Below are positions 34,210 through 43,203 of a DNA stretch of 64,000 bases, piece by piece. The DNA comes from Pukyongia salina. Its GTDB lineage: Bacteria; Bacteroidota; Bacteroidia; Flavobacteriales; Flavobacteriaceae. The DNA is taken from assembly GCF_002966125.1 (NCBI RefSeq), contig NZ_CP027062.1, forward strand, positions 3,118,273 to 3,182,272. Reading direction: 5' to 3'. The notes under the pieces are model-generated. The model made no database searches and had not been told where the DNA came from. It saw only the letters and a list, made by a program, of their open reading frames with translations. Numbering within the stretch: the stretch's first letter is position 1; the number at the start of each line of letters is the position of its first letter. Position numbers and translations under genes: made by a program.

Positions 34210-34761
34210 GTGGTGCAAGAGCAAGCGCTGGTGAGCGCCCTAAAATCGGAAACCAACAAGGAGGAGGCCTTCAGAGACCTTGTATCCCAATACAAAGAGC
34301 GATTGTATTGGCATATACGTAATATGGTCCTTGATCATGATGATGCAGATGATGTGCTTCAGAATACCTTTATAAAGGTTTTCAGAAATATCGAATCCTT
34401 TAAAGGGGATAGTAAATTGTATACATGGATGTACCGTATTGCTACCAATGAAGCTATCACTTTCATGAATAAGAGGGCTAAGCGAAATAATATTACCATT
34501 GAAGAAGTAAAAGAGCGCGCCATCGATAATTTGGAAAGCGACGTGTATTTTGAAGGCGGCGCCATCGAACTGAATTTACAAAGGGCCATTGCCACCCTCC
34601 CTGAAAAGCAGCAACTGATATTCAATATGAAATATTTCGAGGATCATACCTATGAGGAATTATCGGAGATTCTTGAAATTTCGGTAGGCGGATTAAAAAG
34701 CAGTTACCATATTGCCGTAAAGAAAATTACTGCTTATCTTAAAAGCAATGAAACCTTTTAA
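34210..34761 (+). CDS. RNA polymerase sigma factor, ECF (sigma-70 family)
   Basis: The product is 183 residues starting at GTG; no earlier ATG exists in frame and the first internal ATG would remove half of region 2. Region 2 includes HDDADDVLQNTFIKVFRNI and LYTWMYRIATNEAITFMNKR. Region 4 includes LPEKQQLIFNMKYFEDHTYEELSEIL with the recognition helix VGGLKSSYHIAVKKI. It is the first gene of a tight three-gene unit with a membrane protein and a Spy-like exported protein, which together look like a sense-and-release envelope circuit. Confidence 0.9.
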   Translation: MVQEQALVSALKSETNKEEAFRDLVSQYKERLYWHIRNMVLDHDDADDVLQNTFIKVFRNIESFKGDSKLYTWMYRIATNEAITFMNKRAKRNNITIEEVKERAIDNLESDVYFEGGAIELNLQRAIATLPEKQQLIFNMKYFEDHTYEELSEILEISVGGLKSSYHIAVKKITAYLKSNETF

Positions 34762-34784
34762 GGTTTAAAAGGTCGAAAGAACAA

Positions 34785-35279
34785 ATGAAAGAAAAGAAAC
34801 ACAATACAGGTTTAAACGTTCCAGACGGTTATTTTGATAACTTCGAGGATAGAATGATGCTTAAGGTCATGGAAGAAAGTCTTCCAAAATCGAATGGCTT
34901 TAAGGTACCTGAAGGGTATTTCGAGCAATTTGAAGTTTCTGCTCAACTTACAAACGAAATTACGCCGCAGCCGGCTGTGATCTCTATCTTCAGGAAAAAG
35001 ACACTATTATACATTTCGGGGGTAGCTGCTTCCTTGCTCCTTATCATCTCCCTTATCAATACCAAAGATGACAATTTGAGCATGGATTCGCTTTCGGCAG
35101 AATCTGTGGAGGCGTATATAAACGGTGATATTGCAGATATTGATACCTACGATGTTATGGCCATGTTGAACGAAGAAGACCTGGAAAGTATCTCTTTGCA
35201 TTCCGAAGTTGTTTCGGAGGAGAACCTCGAAGCATACCTTATTGAAAATTTAGACGAAACCTCATTATTAATAGAATAA
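34785..35279 (+). CDS. Putative anti-sigma membrane protein with VPxGYF repeats
   Basis: The 164-residue protein has two copies of a short motif in the cytoplasmic N-terminus (NVPDGYFDNFE near residue 11 and KVPEGYFEQFE near residue 41). One membrane helix follows (about residues 72-88, LLYISGVAASLLLIISLI) and then an acidic periplasmic domain (AEYING-like VEAYINGDIADIDTYDVMAM and EENLEAYLIENLDE). It lies 23 bp after the sigma gene and 3 bp before the Spy-like gene. By position and topology it should bind the sigma factor; no classical anti-sigma zinc motif is present. Confidence 0.8.
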   Translation: MKEKKHNTGLNVPDGYFDNFEDRMMLKVMEESLPKSNGFKVPEGYFEQFEVSAQLTNEITPQPAVISIFRKKTLLYISGVAASLLLIISLINTKDDNLSMDSLSAESVEAYINGDIADIDTYDVMAMLNEEDLESISLHSEVVSEENLEAYLIENLDETSLLIE

Positions 35280-35282
35280 AAA

Positions 35283-35720
35283 ATGAAAAAGATATTAATC
35301 GTACTATTACTTATAACTACCGGGATCTATGCACAGCGTGGCGAGGGCAAAGAGAGGATCAAAGCGTTGAAAGCCGCTCACATCACCGAAGCCCTCGATC
35401 TCACTCCTGCTGAAGCCGAAAAATTCTGGCCGGTGTATAATAACCACGAGGACCAGATGGAATCCATTAAAAAGCAACGCCGTATGGACGTAATGTCCAT
35501 AGCGAAGGGCGACATGAGTTCACTAAACGATAGTGATGCGAACATGCTTATCGATAAGATGCTGGAATTTCGTAGAAAGGAAACACAGATAGAATTAACC
35601 TTTATTGAAGATATCAGGAAGGTACTCCCTCCTCAAAAGGTGATTCGCTTACATAAAGCGGAAGAGGACTTTAAACGAAGACTCGTTGAAATACTTCGGA
35701 AAAAACGAGGCAAACAATAA
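35283..35720 (+). CDS. Exported Spy/CpxP-like protein (sensor of ECF-type sigma factor)
   Basis: The 145-residue protein has a signal peptide (MKKILIVLLLITTGIYAQ) and an all-helical, charged mature part with the LTPAEAEKFWPVYNNHEDQM and KMLEFRRKETQIELTFIEDIRKVLPPQKVIRLHKAEEDFKR pattern of LTxxQ/Spy-type periplasmic proteins. In this group LTPAEAEKFWP stands in for LTxEQ. It probably senses misfolded protein or metals in the envelope and signals through the membrane protein encoded 3 bp upstream. A strong terminator follows. Confidence 0.85.
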   Translation: MKKILIVLLLITTGIYAQRGEGKERIKALKAAHITEALDLTPAEAEKFWPVYNNHEDQMESIKKQRRMDVMSIAKGDMSSLNDSDANMLIDKMLEFRRKETQIELTFIEDIRKVLPPQKVIRLHKAEEDFKRRLVEILRKKRGKQ

Positions 35721-35726
35721 ATTATC

Positions 35727-35750
35727 AGGCAGCTAATCGCTGCCTTTTTT
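35727..35750 (+). terminator. Intrinsic terminator after the ECF sigma trio
   Basis: The stem AGGCAGC/GCTGCCT (35727-35733 with 35739-35745) is followed by a T-run. It ends the three-gene sigma unit; the next gene converges on it. Confidence 0.85.
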
Positions 35751-36789
35751 ATTTAAATATCAGTTTCGCAATTATATTTCGGCCGGAGGCAAATGCCAGG
35801 CTATCATTTACAAATTCGATAGCATAAAAACCGGTTTTAGACAGTTCGGTCCAGCTCTCTCCCCTGTCCGGGCTATAAGATATCCCAGGCGATCCTACCG
35901 CTACTATTCCTTCTCCGTTTGTGCCCGGAACAAACCGAACAGACGATCTGTACCCGGGGCCTCTCCCATTGCTCACTAATGTCCAGGTTTTTCCGCCATC
36001 CTTGGTTATTGCCTTATTTCCTTCGTTAAAAGCCTTGTCTTCCCAGTTACCACCAAAGATCACCCCATTTTTGTCATCGTAGAAATCCACCGAATAAATG
36101 CCTGTCATCACCTTTCCTTGTATTATCGGGGTATCATAAACTTCCCAGCTTTCTCCTCTATCTGCCGAATGCAAAACGCGTGCGCGTTTACCGCCGGATA
36201 CGATCCAGGCATGATCTCCATAGAGCGCAATGTTCGAGTTACTGGCAGCAAATGCCGCTTCACCAGTCTCCACTTCAGGCAATATATTACAGGATAGTTT
36301 TTTCCAGTTATTCCCCCCGTCTCTGGTAATAATTATCGATAAGCATCCATCTGTAGGATCGCCCATGGCGATGCCTTCGTTGTCGTTCCAGAATGCCATC
36401 GAATCGTAAAATACCTTTTCTCCTTCTTCAAGGTATACTTCCTCTATATTGGTGGCTGTTTCACCATCGAAGCCAATTTTATACATAACGGCAGGGTTCG
36501 CCACACTCAACACAAATACCGAATTACGAACCACCGCAATAGCACGGAAAGAAAGCAGGGAATCCTGATATTTGATGGTCGCAAGCTTGGGAGTAAGACT
36601 GTCTATTAGCCCAACCCTACCCGCATTGGCCGCAAACCACACGCGATCTTCGTCCAGGGGAGCAATAGCCCGTATACTCACACTGTCCTGAAAGACAGGA
36701 GTGATCTCTACCGTGCTAAATTCTTTGGAGGAGTTTCCACTGCAAAATGTGAATAATATGATTACGAAAACTAAGTAGAGAAAGCGCAT
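35749..36789 (-). CDS. YCF48/BNR-like beta-propeller lipoprotein
   Basis: The product is 346 residues from the ATG at 36787-36789 (MRFLYLVFVIILFTFCSG), which gives a lipobox cysteine; the open frame upstream crosses the -7 boxes. The mature part has repeated BNR/Asp-box-like motifs (TRDGGNNWKKL, SADRGESWEVY, TKDGGKTWTLV, SPDRGESWTEL), the layout of YCF48/photosystem-stability-like propellers or sialidase-type folds. In heterotrophs such proteins are usually scaffolds or assembly factors on the cell envelope. It is divergent from the RsmB-like gene. Confidence 0.85.
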   Translation of the reverse strand: MRFLYLVFVIILFTFCSGNSSKEFSTVEITPVFQDSVSIRAIAPLDEDRVWFAANAGRVGLIDSLTPKLATIKYQDSLLSFRAIAVVRNSVFVLSVANPAVMYKIGFDGETATNIEEVYLEEGEKVFYDSMAFWNDNEGIAMGDPTDGCLSIIITRDGGNNWKKLSCNILPEVETGEAAFAASNSNIALYGDHAWIVSGGKRARVLHSADRGESWEVYDTPIIQGKVMTGIYSVDFYDDKNGVIFGGNWEDKAFNEGNKAITKDGGKTWTLVSNGRGPGYRSSVRFVPGTNGEGIVAVGSPGISYSPDRGESWTELSKTGFYAIEFVNDSLAFASGRNIIAKLIFK

Positions 36790-36802
36790 AATTAATTTTT
36801 GC

Positions 36803-36820
36803 CAAAAGTAACCAAAAGTA
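36803..36820 (-). promoter_or_regulatory. Tandem -7 boxes TACTTTTG upstream of the YCF48-like gene
   Basis: Two perfect TAnnTTTG matches (36803-36810 and 36813-36820, minus strand) repeat at 10-bp spacing. The nearer one is 13 bases from the ATG. Confidence 0.5.
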
Positions 36821-36835
36821 TTCATTGCATTATAA

Positions 36836-36843
36836 TACCTTTG
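36836..36843 (+). promoter_or_regulatory. -7 box TACCTTTG upstream of the RsmB-like gene
   Basis: A perfect TAnnTTTG lies 18 bases before the ATG, back to back with the tandem boxes of the divergent gene. Confidence 0.55.
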
Positions 36844-36861
36844 CGGTTCAAGTAAAACTTC

Positions 36862-38070
36862 ATGAAATTACACCGAAATCTCGTATTCGCAACCATAGAT
36901 TCTCTTCATCTTATCTTCAATGAAAAGAAGCAGGCAGATAAAGTACTCAAGGATACTTTAAAGCGCGATAAGCGATGGGGTTCCCGGGATAGAAGTTTTA
37001 TTGCTGAAACTACCTACGACATCGTTCGATGGAAACGGCTTTATGCCGAAATTGCCGAAGTAAAGGAACCTTTCGACAGACCCAATCTCTTTCGCCTGTT
37101 TACCGTCTGGGCGATTCTAAATGGAATCCGACTCCCGGACTGGCCGCAATTTGAAGGCACCCCGACGAGAAGGATCAAAGGGCGCTTCGACGAACTCTCG
37201 AAAACACGAAAGATAAGAGAATCCATTCCCGATTGGCTGGATGAATTGGGAGAAAGTGAGTTAGGAAAAAAATGGGATACCGAATTACATGCCCTAAATG
37301 CCCTGGCCGATGTGGTCCTGCGAGTTAATACCTTAAAGGCAACCGTACAGGATGTTCAAAATGCCCTGTCTGATGCAGAGATCGAAACAGAAACCATTAA
37401 AGGCTACCCTTCTGCTCTTAAACTAAAAGAACGCGCTAATGTATTCACTACCCAGGCCTTTAAGGATGGATGGTTCGAAGTTCAGGATGCTTCTTCACAA
37501 AAGGTGGCAGAAATGCTCGATCCCAAGCCCGGAATGAGGGTGGTTGATGCATGTGCAGGTGCAGGTGGAAAAAGCTTACATCTCGCAAGCCTAATGGAGA
37601 ATAAAGGGCAAGTGGTCGCCCTGGATATTTACGATAACAAACTCACCGAGCTTAAAAGACGAGCACGAAGAAACGGAGCACATAATATTGAAACCCGGCA
37701 CATCGATTCAACCAAGGTGATCAAAAAGCTAATTGGGAAAGCAGATAAGGTGTTGATAGACGCACCGTGTTCTGGCTTAGGAGTACTTCGTAGAAATCCG
37801 GATACCAAATGGAAACTAAATCCCGATTTCCTGAAATCGGTCCAGAAAACACAACGTGACATCCTGGAAAGTTATTCCCGTATGGTGAAGCCGGGAGGGC
37901 AACTTTTATATGCCACCTGCTCTATTCTTCCCTCGGAAAACGAGAAGCAGCTTGCATATTTCTTAAATTCGGAAGCGGGCAAGGAGTTTAGCTTGCTTAA
38001 GGAAGAAAGGATCTCTCCGGCGAAGAGTGGTTTCGATGGGTTTTATATGGCCTTACTTCAGAAACAATAA
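36862..38070 (+). CDS. RsmB/NOP family RNA (cytosine-5) methyltransferase
   Basis: The product is 402 residues. The SAM site is VVDACAGAGGKSLHLAS near residue 226. The two catalytic cysteines are in IDAPCSGLGVLRRNPDTKW and LLYATCSILPSENE. The N-terminal part (residues 1-90) resembles the NusB-like domain of RsmB in helical content. It would methylate 16S rRNA cytosine 967 (E. coli numbering) or a related site. The frame starts at a well-placed ATG after a -7 box and ends just before a hairpin. Confidence 0.92.
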   Translation: MKLHRNLVFATIDSLHLIFNEKKQADKVLKDTLKRDKRWGSRDRSFIAETTYDIVRWKRLYAEIAEVKEPFDRPNLFRLFTVWAILNGIRLPDWPQFEGTPTRRIKGRFDELSKTRKIRESIPDWLDELGESELGKKWDTELHALNALADVVLRVNTLKATVQDVQNALSDAEIETETIKGYPSALKLKERANVFTTQAFKDGWFEVQDASSQKVAEMLDPKPGMRVVDACAGAGGKSLHLASLMENKGQVVALDIYDNKLTELKRRARRNGAHNIETRHIDSTKVIKKLIGKADKVLIDAPCSGLGVLRRNPDTKWKLNPDFLKSVQKTQRDILESYSRMVKPGGQLLYATCSILPSENEKQLAYFLNSEAGKEFSLLKEERISPAKSGFDGFYMALLQKQ

Positions 38071-38082
38071 TTCTAAATAAAA

Positions 38083-38113
38083 AAAGCCTCCCTGTAAAGA
38101 AGGAAGGCTTTCC
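38083..38113 (+). terminator. Terminator between the RsmB-like and T9SS genes
   Basis: AAAGCCTCC pairs with GGAAGGCTTT apart from one bulged base, flanked by A and T runs. It can serve the two convergent genes. Confidence 0.65.
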
Positions 38114-38137
38114 TAATCAAATAATTCCTCTAAAGGT

Positions 38138-39982
38138 TTATTTAATGATAACTTTTTTGCTTTGACTAAAACCGCTTGTGTTCGAAACGCGAACTACGTA
38201 GACACCCGAAGCCAGGGATCCTTTATTGAATACCCCTCGATGATTTTGTCCAGAAGTATCCAGACGGCCCATAGTAACATTTTTCCCCTGAATATCTAAT
38301 AGGTCGAACCGTAAATCACCCAGATCTTTTGTACTGCTTACAAATACCTCGTATTGATCTCCCGAAATTGGGTAGATCGCCATCTCAGCTTCATCTGCAG
38401 ATAATCCTTCATTATCAAGTATAGGGATGTTTTCCAGGTTAAAGGCTGCGATCTTGGTGTACCATTGATTTACAAACTTGAAATATTGTGAGGTGAACCA
38501 AAAGGTTTCCCCGTCCGGATCCATAGTGAGTTGGGCATAATCGCCGTATCTGTTCGACCCTAGTTGCCATCCAAACCCATCTTCGATCACCTGCTCTTCA
38601 AAACTCATTTGCCCAAGAGGATCTCCCTCCAGTCTCCCGGTGTATCTAAGTCCGACCACCGTATTCGCACTTCCCACACTATAGGCGAGAGCTATGTTTC
38701 CACTTGTATCCATTCCCATACTTCCCATAAACCTACTTTCTCCATCATTCAAGGTCCAGGTACCTTCCTGATGTATACTGAATGATCCTGTACCGGTATT
38801 ACGCAATTCGATCCATCTTATACCTGCACGGTTTTGCCCGTCCACGTCTACATTGAAATTTATTAAGAATGAATTATAGCCCGGGAAGCTGCGATAATTT
38901 GCCATATACGAAATGATCCCTGCCTGACTGTCTATTCGCTGACTCGTATTGGGCTGCGGAATATCACCCGACCCGAACACGTAGAAAGTACTGTCGAAAG
39001 GCTGCACCGCAATTAGGTCTGGTGCCGAAATTGTAGAATTTGCAGGGGTGATAAAATCCACATTGATCTCCCAGATCTTAATATGGTCGAATGTAACGCC
39101 TGGCCAGCCATCATCCTGTAAGTAAACTATGTAGCCAGGTACATTTGCCGGTGCCGTTGTTCCGAGGAGATTGGCGGGTTCCGGGCTAAATACTGTATTT
39201 GGGTTGAAAACCACTCCGGGAAGATTAAATCCTACAATGGTAGGATTAGCAGCGCCGGCGATCATTGCGGCACGATCCAGGGCATATACCCTGTTTCCCG
39301 TAAATTTATTGGCGGTAAGATAATAGGCGTCCGGCCAAACCCCGTAATGCGGGTAGTCTGGGAACGCGTCCAGCGGAAAGCTATATAAATTGTACGTTCC
39401 TGTAGGATCGGGTGTGGTGGACACTCCAATGATCAACGCATCGTCACTGGTCCTGAACTGGCTCACAAAGAATCTATCGGCAAGCTGATCGTACATTACT
39501 ATAGGGTCACCATCATTGTTTCCTGAATTGAGAAACGTACTAAGGTTGGTGGGTCCTGCAAGTACATTTCCCGATTTATCAAATATCTTCACGATCGTAT
39601 TTACGGCATGAACGTAGTGGTTTGGACCCACAGCCCCCGATGGATCCGGCGGTATAAAATTTCCGGCTTCCCCCACACTTGCTCCATCAAAATTCACAAG
39701 GATCTCGCGTGCAGCCCTTGTGGGTGCGTCCTCTTGCACTAATGGATCCGGTCCAAGCGGCAATGCATCCGGATTGGATTTGGTGGGTCTTCTGAGGTTA
39801 TTCTGAATTATGGTTGGGTTGTCGAGATCGGTAACCGGGGTTGCAGTTTCATACTCACTAAATGGCAGAGTCTCTCCTAAATATGTTCCATATTCGATGC
39901 TAGCGGCTTCGAAACTGGATTGAGAGAATCCGGCCATACCGGCAAACAGGAAGATCGTAAAAAAGTAGTAGAAATTTTTCAT
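38138..39982 (-). CDS. T9SS-secreted protein, shorter paralogue
   Basis: The product is 614 residues from MKNFYYFFTIFLFAGMAGFSQ. The body (about residues 90-530) carries the pattern IPPDPSGAVGPNHYVHAVNTIVKIFDKSG, then GDPIVMYDQLADRFFVSQF, FPDYPHYGVWPDAYY and IRWIELRNTGTGSF, all shared with the next gene upstream. The last 80 residues are a type A sorting domain (YEVFVSSTKDLGDLRFDLLDIQGKNV, SGVYVVRVSNTSGFSQSKKVIIK). It should be a surface-anchored protein of unknown function, possibly a large adhesin or polymer-binding module. Confidence 0.85.
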   Translation of the reverse strand: MKNFYYFFTIFLFAGMAGFSQSSFEAASIEYGTYLGETLPFSEYETATPVTDLDNPTIIQNNLRRPTKSNPDALPLGPDPLVQEDAPTRAAREILVNFDGASVGEAGNFIPPDPSGAVGPNHYVHAVNTIVKIFDKSGNVLAGPTNLSTFLNSGNNDGDPIVMYDQLADRFFVSQFRTSDDALIIGVSTTPDPTGTYNLYSFPLDAFPDYPHYGVWPDAYYLTANKFTGNRVYALDRAAMIAGAANPTIVGFNLPGVVFNPNTVFSPEPANLLGTTAPANVPGYIVYLQDDGWPGVTFDHIKIWEINVDFITPANSTISAPDLIAVQPFDSTFYVFGSGDIPQPNTSQRIDSQAGIISYMANYRSFPGYNSFLINFNVDVDGQNRAGIRWIELRNTGTGSFSIHQEGTWTLNDGESRFMGSMGMDTSGNIALAYSVGSANTVVGLRYTGRLEGDPLGQMSFEEQVIEDGFGWQLGSNRYGDYAQLTMDPDGETFWFTSQYFKFVNQWYTKIAAFNLENIPILDNEGLSADEAEMAIYPISGDQYEVFVSSTKDLGDLRFDLLDIQGKNVTMGRLDTSGQNHRGVFNKGSLASGVYVVRVSNTSGFSQSKKVIIK

Positions 39983-40054
39983 ATGAAGTTTTAAAGTATA
40001 CAAGATATTCAATTCTGCTCTAAATTTTTTGCTAATTGAAATATTTTATACAAA

Positions 40055-40079
40055 AAAAGGCGACCATAGGTCGCCTTTT
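40055..40079 (-). terminator. Intrinsic terminator after the longer T9SS gene
   Basis: The perfect 11-bp stem AAAAGGCGACC/GGTCGCCTTTT (40055-40065 with 40069-40079) has a 3-base loop. On the minus strand it is followed by a T-run, so it ends the longer paralogue before the shorter one starts. Confidence 0.85.
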
Positions 40080-40098
40080 AAAAGCTTTATCGCCTAAT

Positions 40099-43026
40099 TT
40101 ATTTCACAATAATTCTAGCGGTTTTATAAGAAGTGGTCGTTTGTCCACCAATGCGGATCAAATACACACCACTTGCTGCTTTGGCCATGTCAAGGTTCAT
40201 TCGGTAAGCGCCATCTATTTTTGGCAGATTCTTACTGAAATCGATCTCCTGTCCTAAAACATTGTAAAGTCCAAGGTAAACGCCACCGTCGAAGCTGGTT
40301 CTCAATGTTACTTCAAACTGGTTGTTCGACTTAGAAACTACAATTAGATCTGAATTAGAGATGGCTGAATCATTGATACCCAGATCACCGATATTAGCAG
40401 TATAATCTTCGGTTTCTCCGTATTGAGTTGTAGCACATGCATCGCTAGGAACTGGTTCCTGCCACGCACTCTTCACTCTCATTGTGTGTTCTCCTAAAGT
40501 TGCGTTAGCAGGTACGTTTAGATTTACAGTTTCGGTATAAGATCCTGCTGCCTGACCAGGAGCGATCACGAAGTTAGGAACTACAACCTCATTATTTGAG
40601 AAGGTATTATCATCATTAAAGTCAATCCAAACTTTCACGTTCTGGTCACCATAACCTGTTGTAAAGGTGATACTATTAGTACTACCCGGTGCAAGGTTTG
40701 CAATAAGATTAGTGAAATCGCCATATCCTTCACAACCCGATGGGTTGTTGATCTCTGCAACGGCAACTAGTTGGAATCCGTCACCGAAAGAACAATCCAT
40801 AGAAGGTGTACAGAATACATTATCGATTGTTACCGAAAAGCTGTCGTTAGATGGATCTGCATCACCTGTAAGAACAGTTGACACCTCGATATCGTATGTG
40901 CCAAGTGCAGAAAGATCTGCAGTTTGTGCAAAGTCGAAACTTGCTTCGTCTTCGGATAAGAGCGGACCAGCAAATGTTTCAACTACCGGAGTACCTCCGT
41001 TGACAGTATACTGTACATCGAAATTAGATTGAGTTGCCGCACCGAAGTTTCGTAAAGTAACCGATATGGTTTCATTAGGGCCTAATCCCGAACCACTTAC
41101 CGGCGCGGTGATATCGATCGCCCCTACGTCGTTCGCAAATAAATGCGTCACATCTTTGGTAAAGCTATCGTTAGCACCAAACTGATCTCCCGGCAACAGT
41201 GCAGTTACTTCTATCGAATAGGTTTGCCCTTCAGTAGACATGTCTACAGTTGTAGCAAAAGTAAAGGTGTCAAGCTGATTAGCATTTAAAGTACCTGTAT
41301 AGTTCTCTGTTGCCACTAAGTTGCCATCCACTCTTAATTCTAAAGGTATGAGAGTTTGTGTAGCAGAACCAAAGTTTCTAATATTGATCTCAACACTTTC
41401 GGTCGCAGTTAAGGTACCGTTATTGGGCTGAAGTATATCCGTAACTCCCACGTCGTTCGCAAATCCACTGGACAATGAGAAGGAAGCTACTTGAGTTCTC
41501 CACTGATTGTTTGATGAAAAGTAATCGGAAGTAAACCAGAAAGTAAAGTTATTCGGGTCCATGGTCATGTGCGAATAATCCCCGTAACGGTTACTATTTG
41601 TTCGCACACCAGGACCATCAATGATAATAGTTTCTGCAACTGTCATCATGCCTAGAGGATCTCCGTTAAAACGACCTGTATATCGTAAAGAAGGAGCTAA
41701 AGTAGTACTACCGGTTGTGTAACCCAGGGCAATATTCCCGGCTGCATCCATAGCACCACTACTCATTAGTCTACTGTGGCCATCTGCAATAGAATAGGTA
41801 CCTTCCTGGAAGATCGTCCAGGGGTTTACCCCGGTATTTCGCAATTCGATCCAGCGGATACCACCGGTCTCATTAGCATCGATAAAAGTATTAAAGGTGA
41901 TTAACCAGGAGTTATGTGTTCCAAAATCCCTGTAGTTCGCTCCAAAGGAGATAATACCACCATGTCCGGCCAGTCGCTGACTTGTTCCCGGCTGACGCAG
42001 TGCTCCGTTCCCGTTTCCAAATAACTCGCCTGCATCAAAAGGCGTAGTAGGTATTTCCTGGGGTGCAGATATAGTTGAATTTGCCGTGTTGGTCCAGTCC
42101 ATATCGATTTCCCAAACTTTCAGGTGGTCGAAGGTAATTGCGCCTGTCCAGCCATCATCCTGTAGATATACAATATATCCGGGAGTGTTAGGGTCTACAG
42201 TCGTACCTGTAAGGTTAACCGCAGCAGGACTTTTTACCTGGTTCGGATTAACAACGATCTGTGGAAGGTTAAAGATAAGAATCTGCGGACTGGCTCCACC
42301 AGCAAGCATTTCATCTCTCTCCATAACAAATCCCTGTGTAGTTTGACCGTTTAAGTTAACTGTTCCGTAGTAACCATCATGCCAAACACCATATTTTGGA
42401 TAATCTGGAAAACCACTGAATTGGTATTGCCATACATTATAGGCTCCAGTTGGGTCGTTTGTTACAGAAACTCCAATGGCAAGGGAGTTATTTAGTGAAC
42501 CAAATTCACTTACCACCCAGCGATCCGCTAACTGATCGTAAAGAACAATAGGGTCTCCGCTATTAGACGGAATACCTAAAAAGGCAGATAAAGAAACAGG
42601 ACCTACAAGTAGTGTCCCTGTTTTATCGAATATTTTAACAAGAGAATTTACCGAATGCAGATAATGATTAGGACCAACAGCTCCAGTTGGATCTGGTGGA
42701 AAAAATCCGGATTCGGATGCAGAGGCTCCGATAAAATTCTGCTCGATCGGCATACTTTCGATCTGGCCTGGTTCGGTTTGTAGATCTGGAATAACGGTGG
42801 TAGTGTTCACAGCCTCCATAGGAGTTGTGTTTCTTTGATCTATCACCATAGTTTGGGTTCGCGGATCATTAAATTGTCCGGACTCCATTACCGGAAAATC
42901 TCTTAATGGAATGGTTTGCCCCATATAAGTTCCGGTAATAATTTCACTAGGAGGAAATGTCTCCTGTGCACTAACACCAACGCAAATAATAAGCGCTAAT
43001 GCCAGTAGGTAGTTTTTAAAAATCAT
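40099..43026 (-). CDS. T9SS-secreted protein, longer paralogue with CARDB-like and GEVED domains
   Basis: The product is 975 residues with signal peptide MIFKNYLLALALIICVGVSAQ. Residues 95-520 match the shorter paralogue (FPPDPTGAVGPNHYLHSVN, GDPIVLYDQLADRWVVSEF). Two CARDB-like repeats follow (NDVGVTDILQPNNGTLTATESVEINIRNFGSATQ and NDVGAIDITAPVSGSGLGPNETISVTLRNFGAATQ). A GEVED domain (WIDFNDDNTFSNNEVV to GETEDYTANI) and a type A sorting domain ending KTARIIVK complete it. It is probably a surface adhesin or enzyme scaffold. A terminator separates it from its shorter copy. Confidence 0.87.
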   Translation of the reverse strand: MIFKNYLLALALIICVGVSAQETFPPSEIITGTYMGQTIPLRDFPVMESGQFNDPRTQTMVIDQRNTTPMEAVNTTTVIPDLQTEPGQIESMPIEQNFIGASASESGFFPPDPTGAVGPNHYLHSVNSLVKIFDKTGTLLVGPVSLSAFLGIPSNSGDPIVLYDQLADRWVVSEFGSLNNSLAIGVSVTNDPTGAYNVWQYQFSGFPDYPKYGVWHDGYYGTVNLNGQTTQGFVMERDEMLAGGASPQILIFNLPQIVVNPNQVKSPAAVNLTGTTVDPNTPGYIVYLQDDGWTGAITFDHLKVWEIDMDWTNTANSTISAPQEIPTTPFDAGELFGNGNGALRQPGTSQRLAGHGGIISFGANYRDFGTHNSWLITFNTFIDANETGGIRWIELRNTGVNPWTIFQEGTYSIADGHSRLMSSGAMDAAGNIALGYTTGSTTLAPSLRYTGRFNGDPLGMMTVAETIIIDGPGVRTNSNRYGDYSHMTMDPNNFTFWFTSDYFSSNNQWRTQVASFSLSSGFANDVGVTDILQPNNGTLTATESVEINIRNFGSATQTLIPLELRVDGNLVATENYTGTLNANQLDTFTFATTVDMSTEGQTYSIEVTALLPGDQFGANDSFTKDVTHLFANDVGAIDITAPVSGSGLGPNETISVTLRNFGAATQSNFDVQYTVNGGTPVVETFAGPLLSEDEASFDFAQTADLSALGTYDIEVSTVLTGDADPSNDSFSVTIDNVFCTPSMDCSFGDGFQLVAVAEINNPSGCEGYGDFTNLIANLAPGSTNSITFTTGYGDQNVKVWIDFNDDNTFSNNEVVVPNFVIAPGQAAGSYTETVNLNVPANATLGEHTMRVKSAWQEPVPSDACATTQYGETEDYTANIGDLGINDSAISNSDLIVVSKSNNQFEVTLRTSFDGGVYLGLYNVLGQEIDFSKNLPKIDGAYRMNLDMAKAASGVYLIRIGGQTTTSYKTARIIVK

Positions 43027-43162
43027 AGTTTAAGCTTTAGCTGATTAATTTTTTGAGACTGGGAAGGTACGGCTAATAATTGAATTCAAAAACCCACTAA
43101 ATTAGTAGAGAAATTGAAGATCATTATAAGGGTGAAATAGTACTAAATCCGTAATAATTAAT

Positions 43163-43170
43163 TATTTTTG
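43163..43170 (+). promoter_or_regulatory. -7 box TATTTTTG upstream of purL
   Basis: A perfect TAnnTTTG lies 33 bases before the chosen ATG. The longest open frame begins inside the box, so the later start is preferred. Confidence 0.55.
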
Positions 43171-43203
43171 TGCTTTGTTGAAATTACTTATAAAAAACAA
43201 CCG

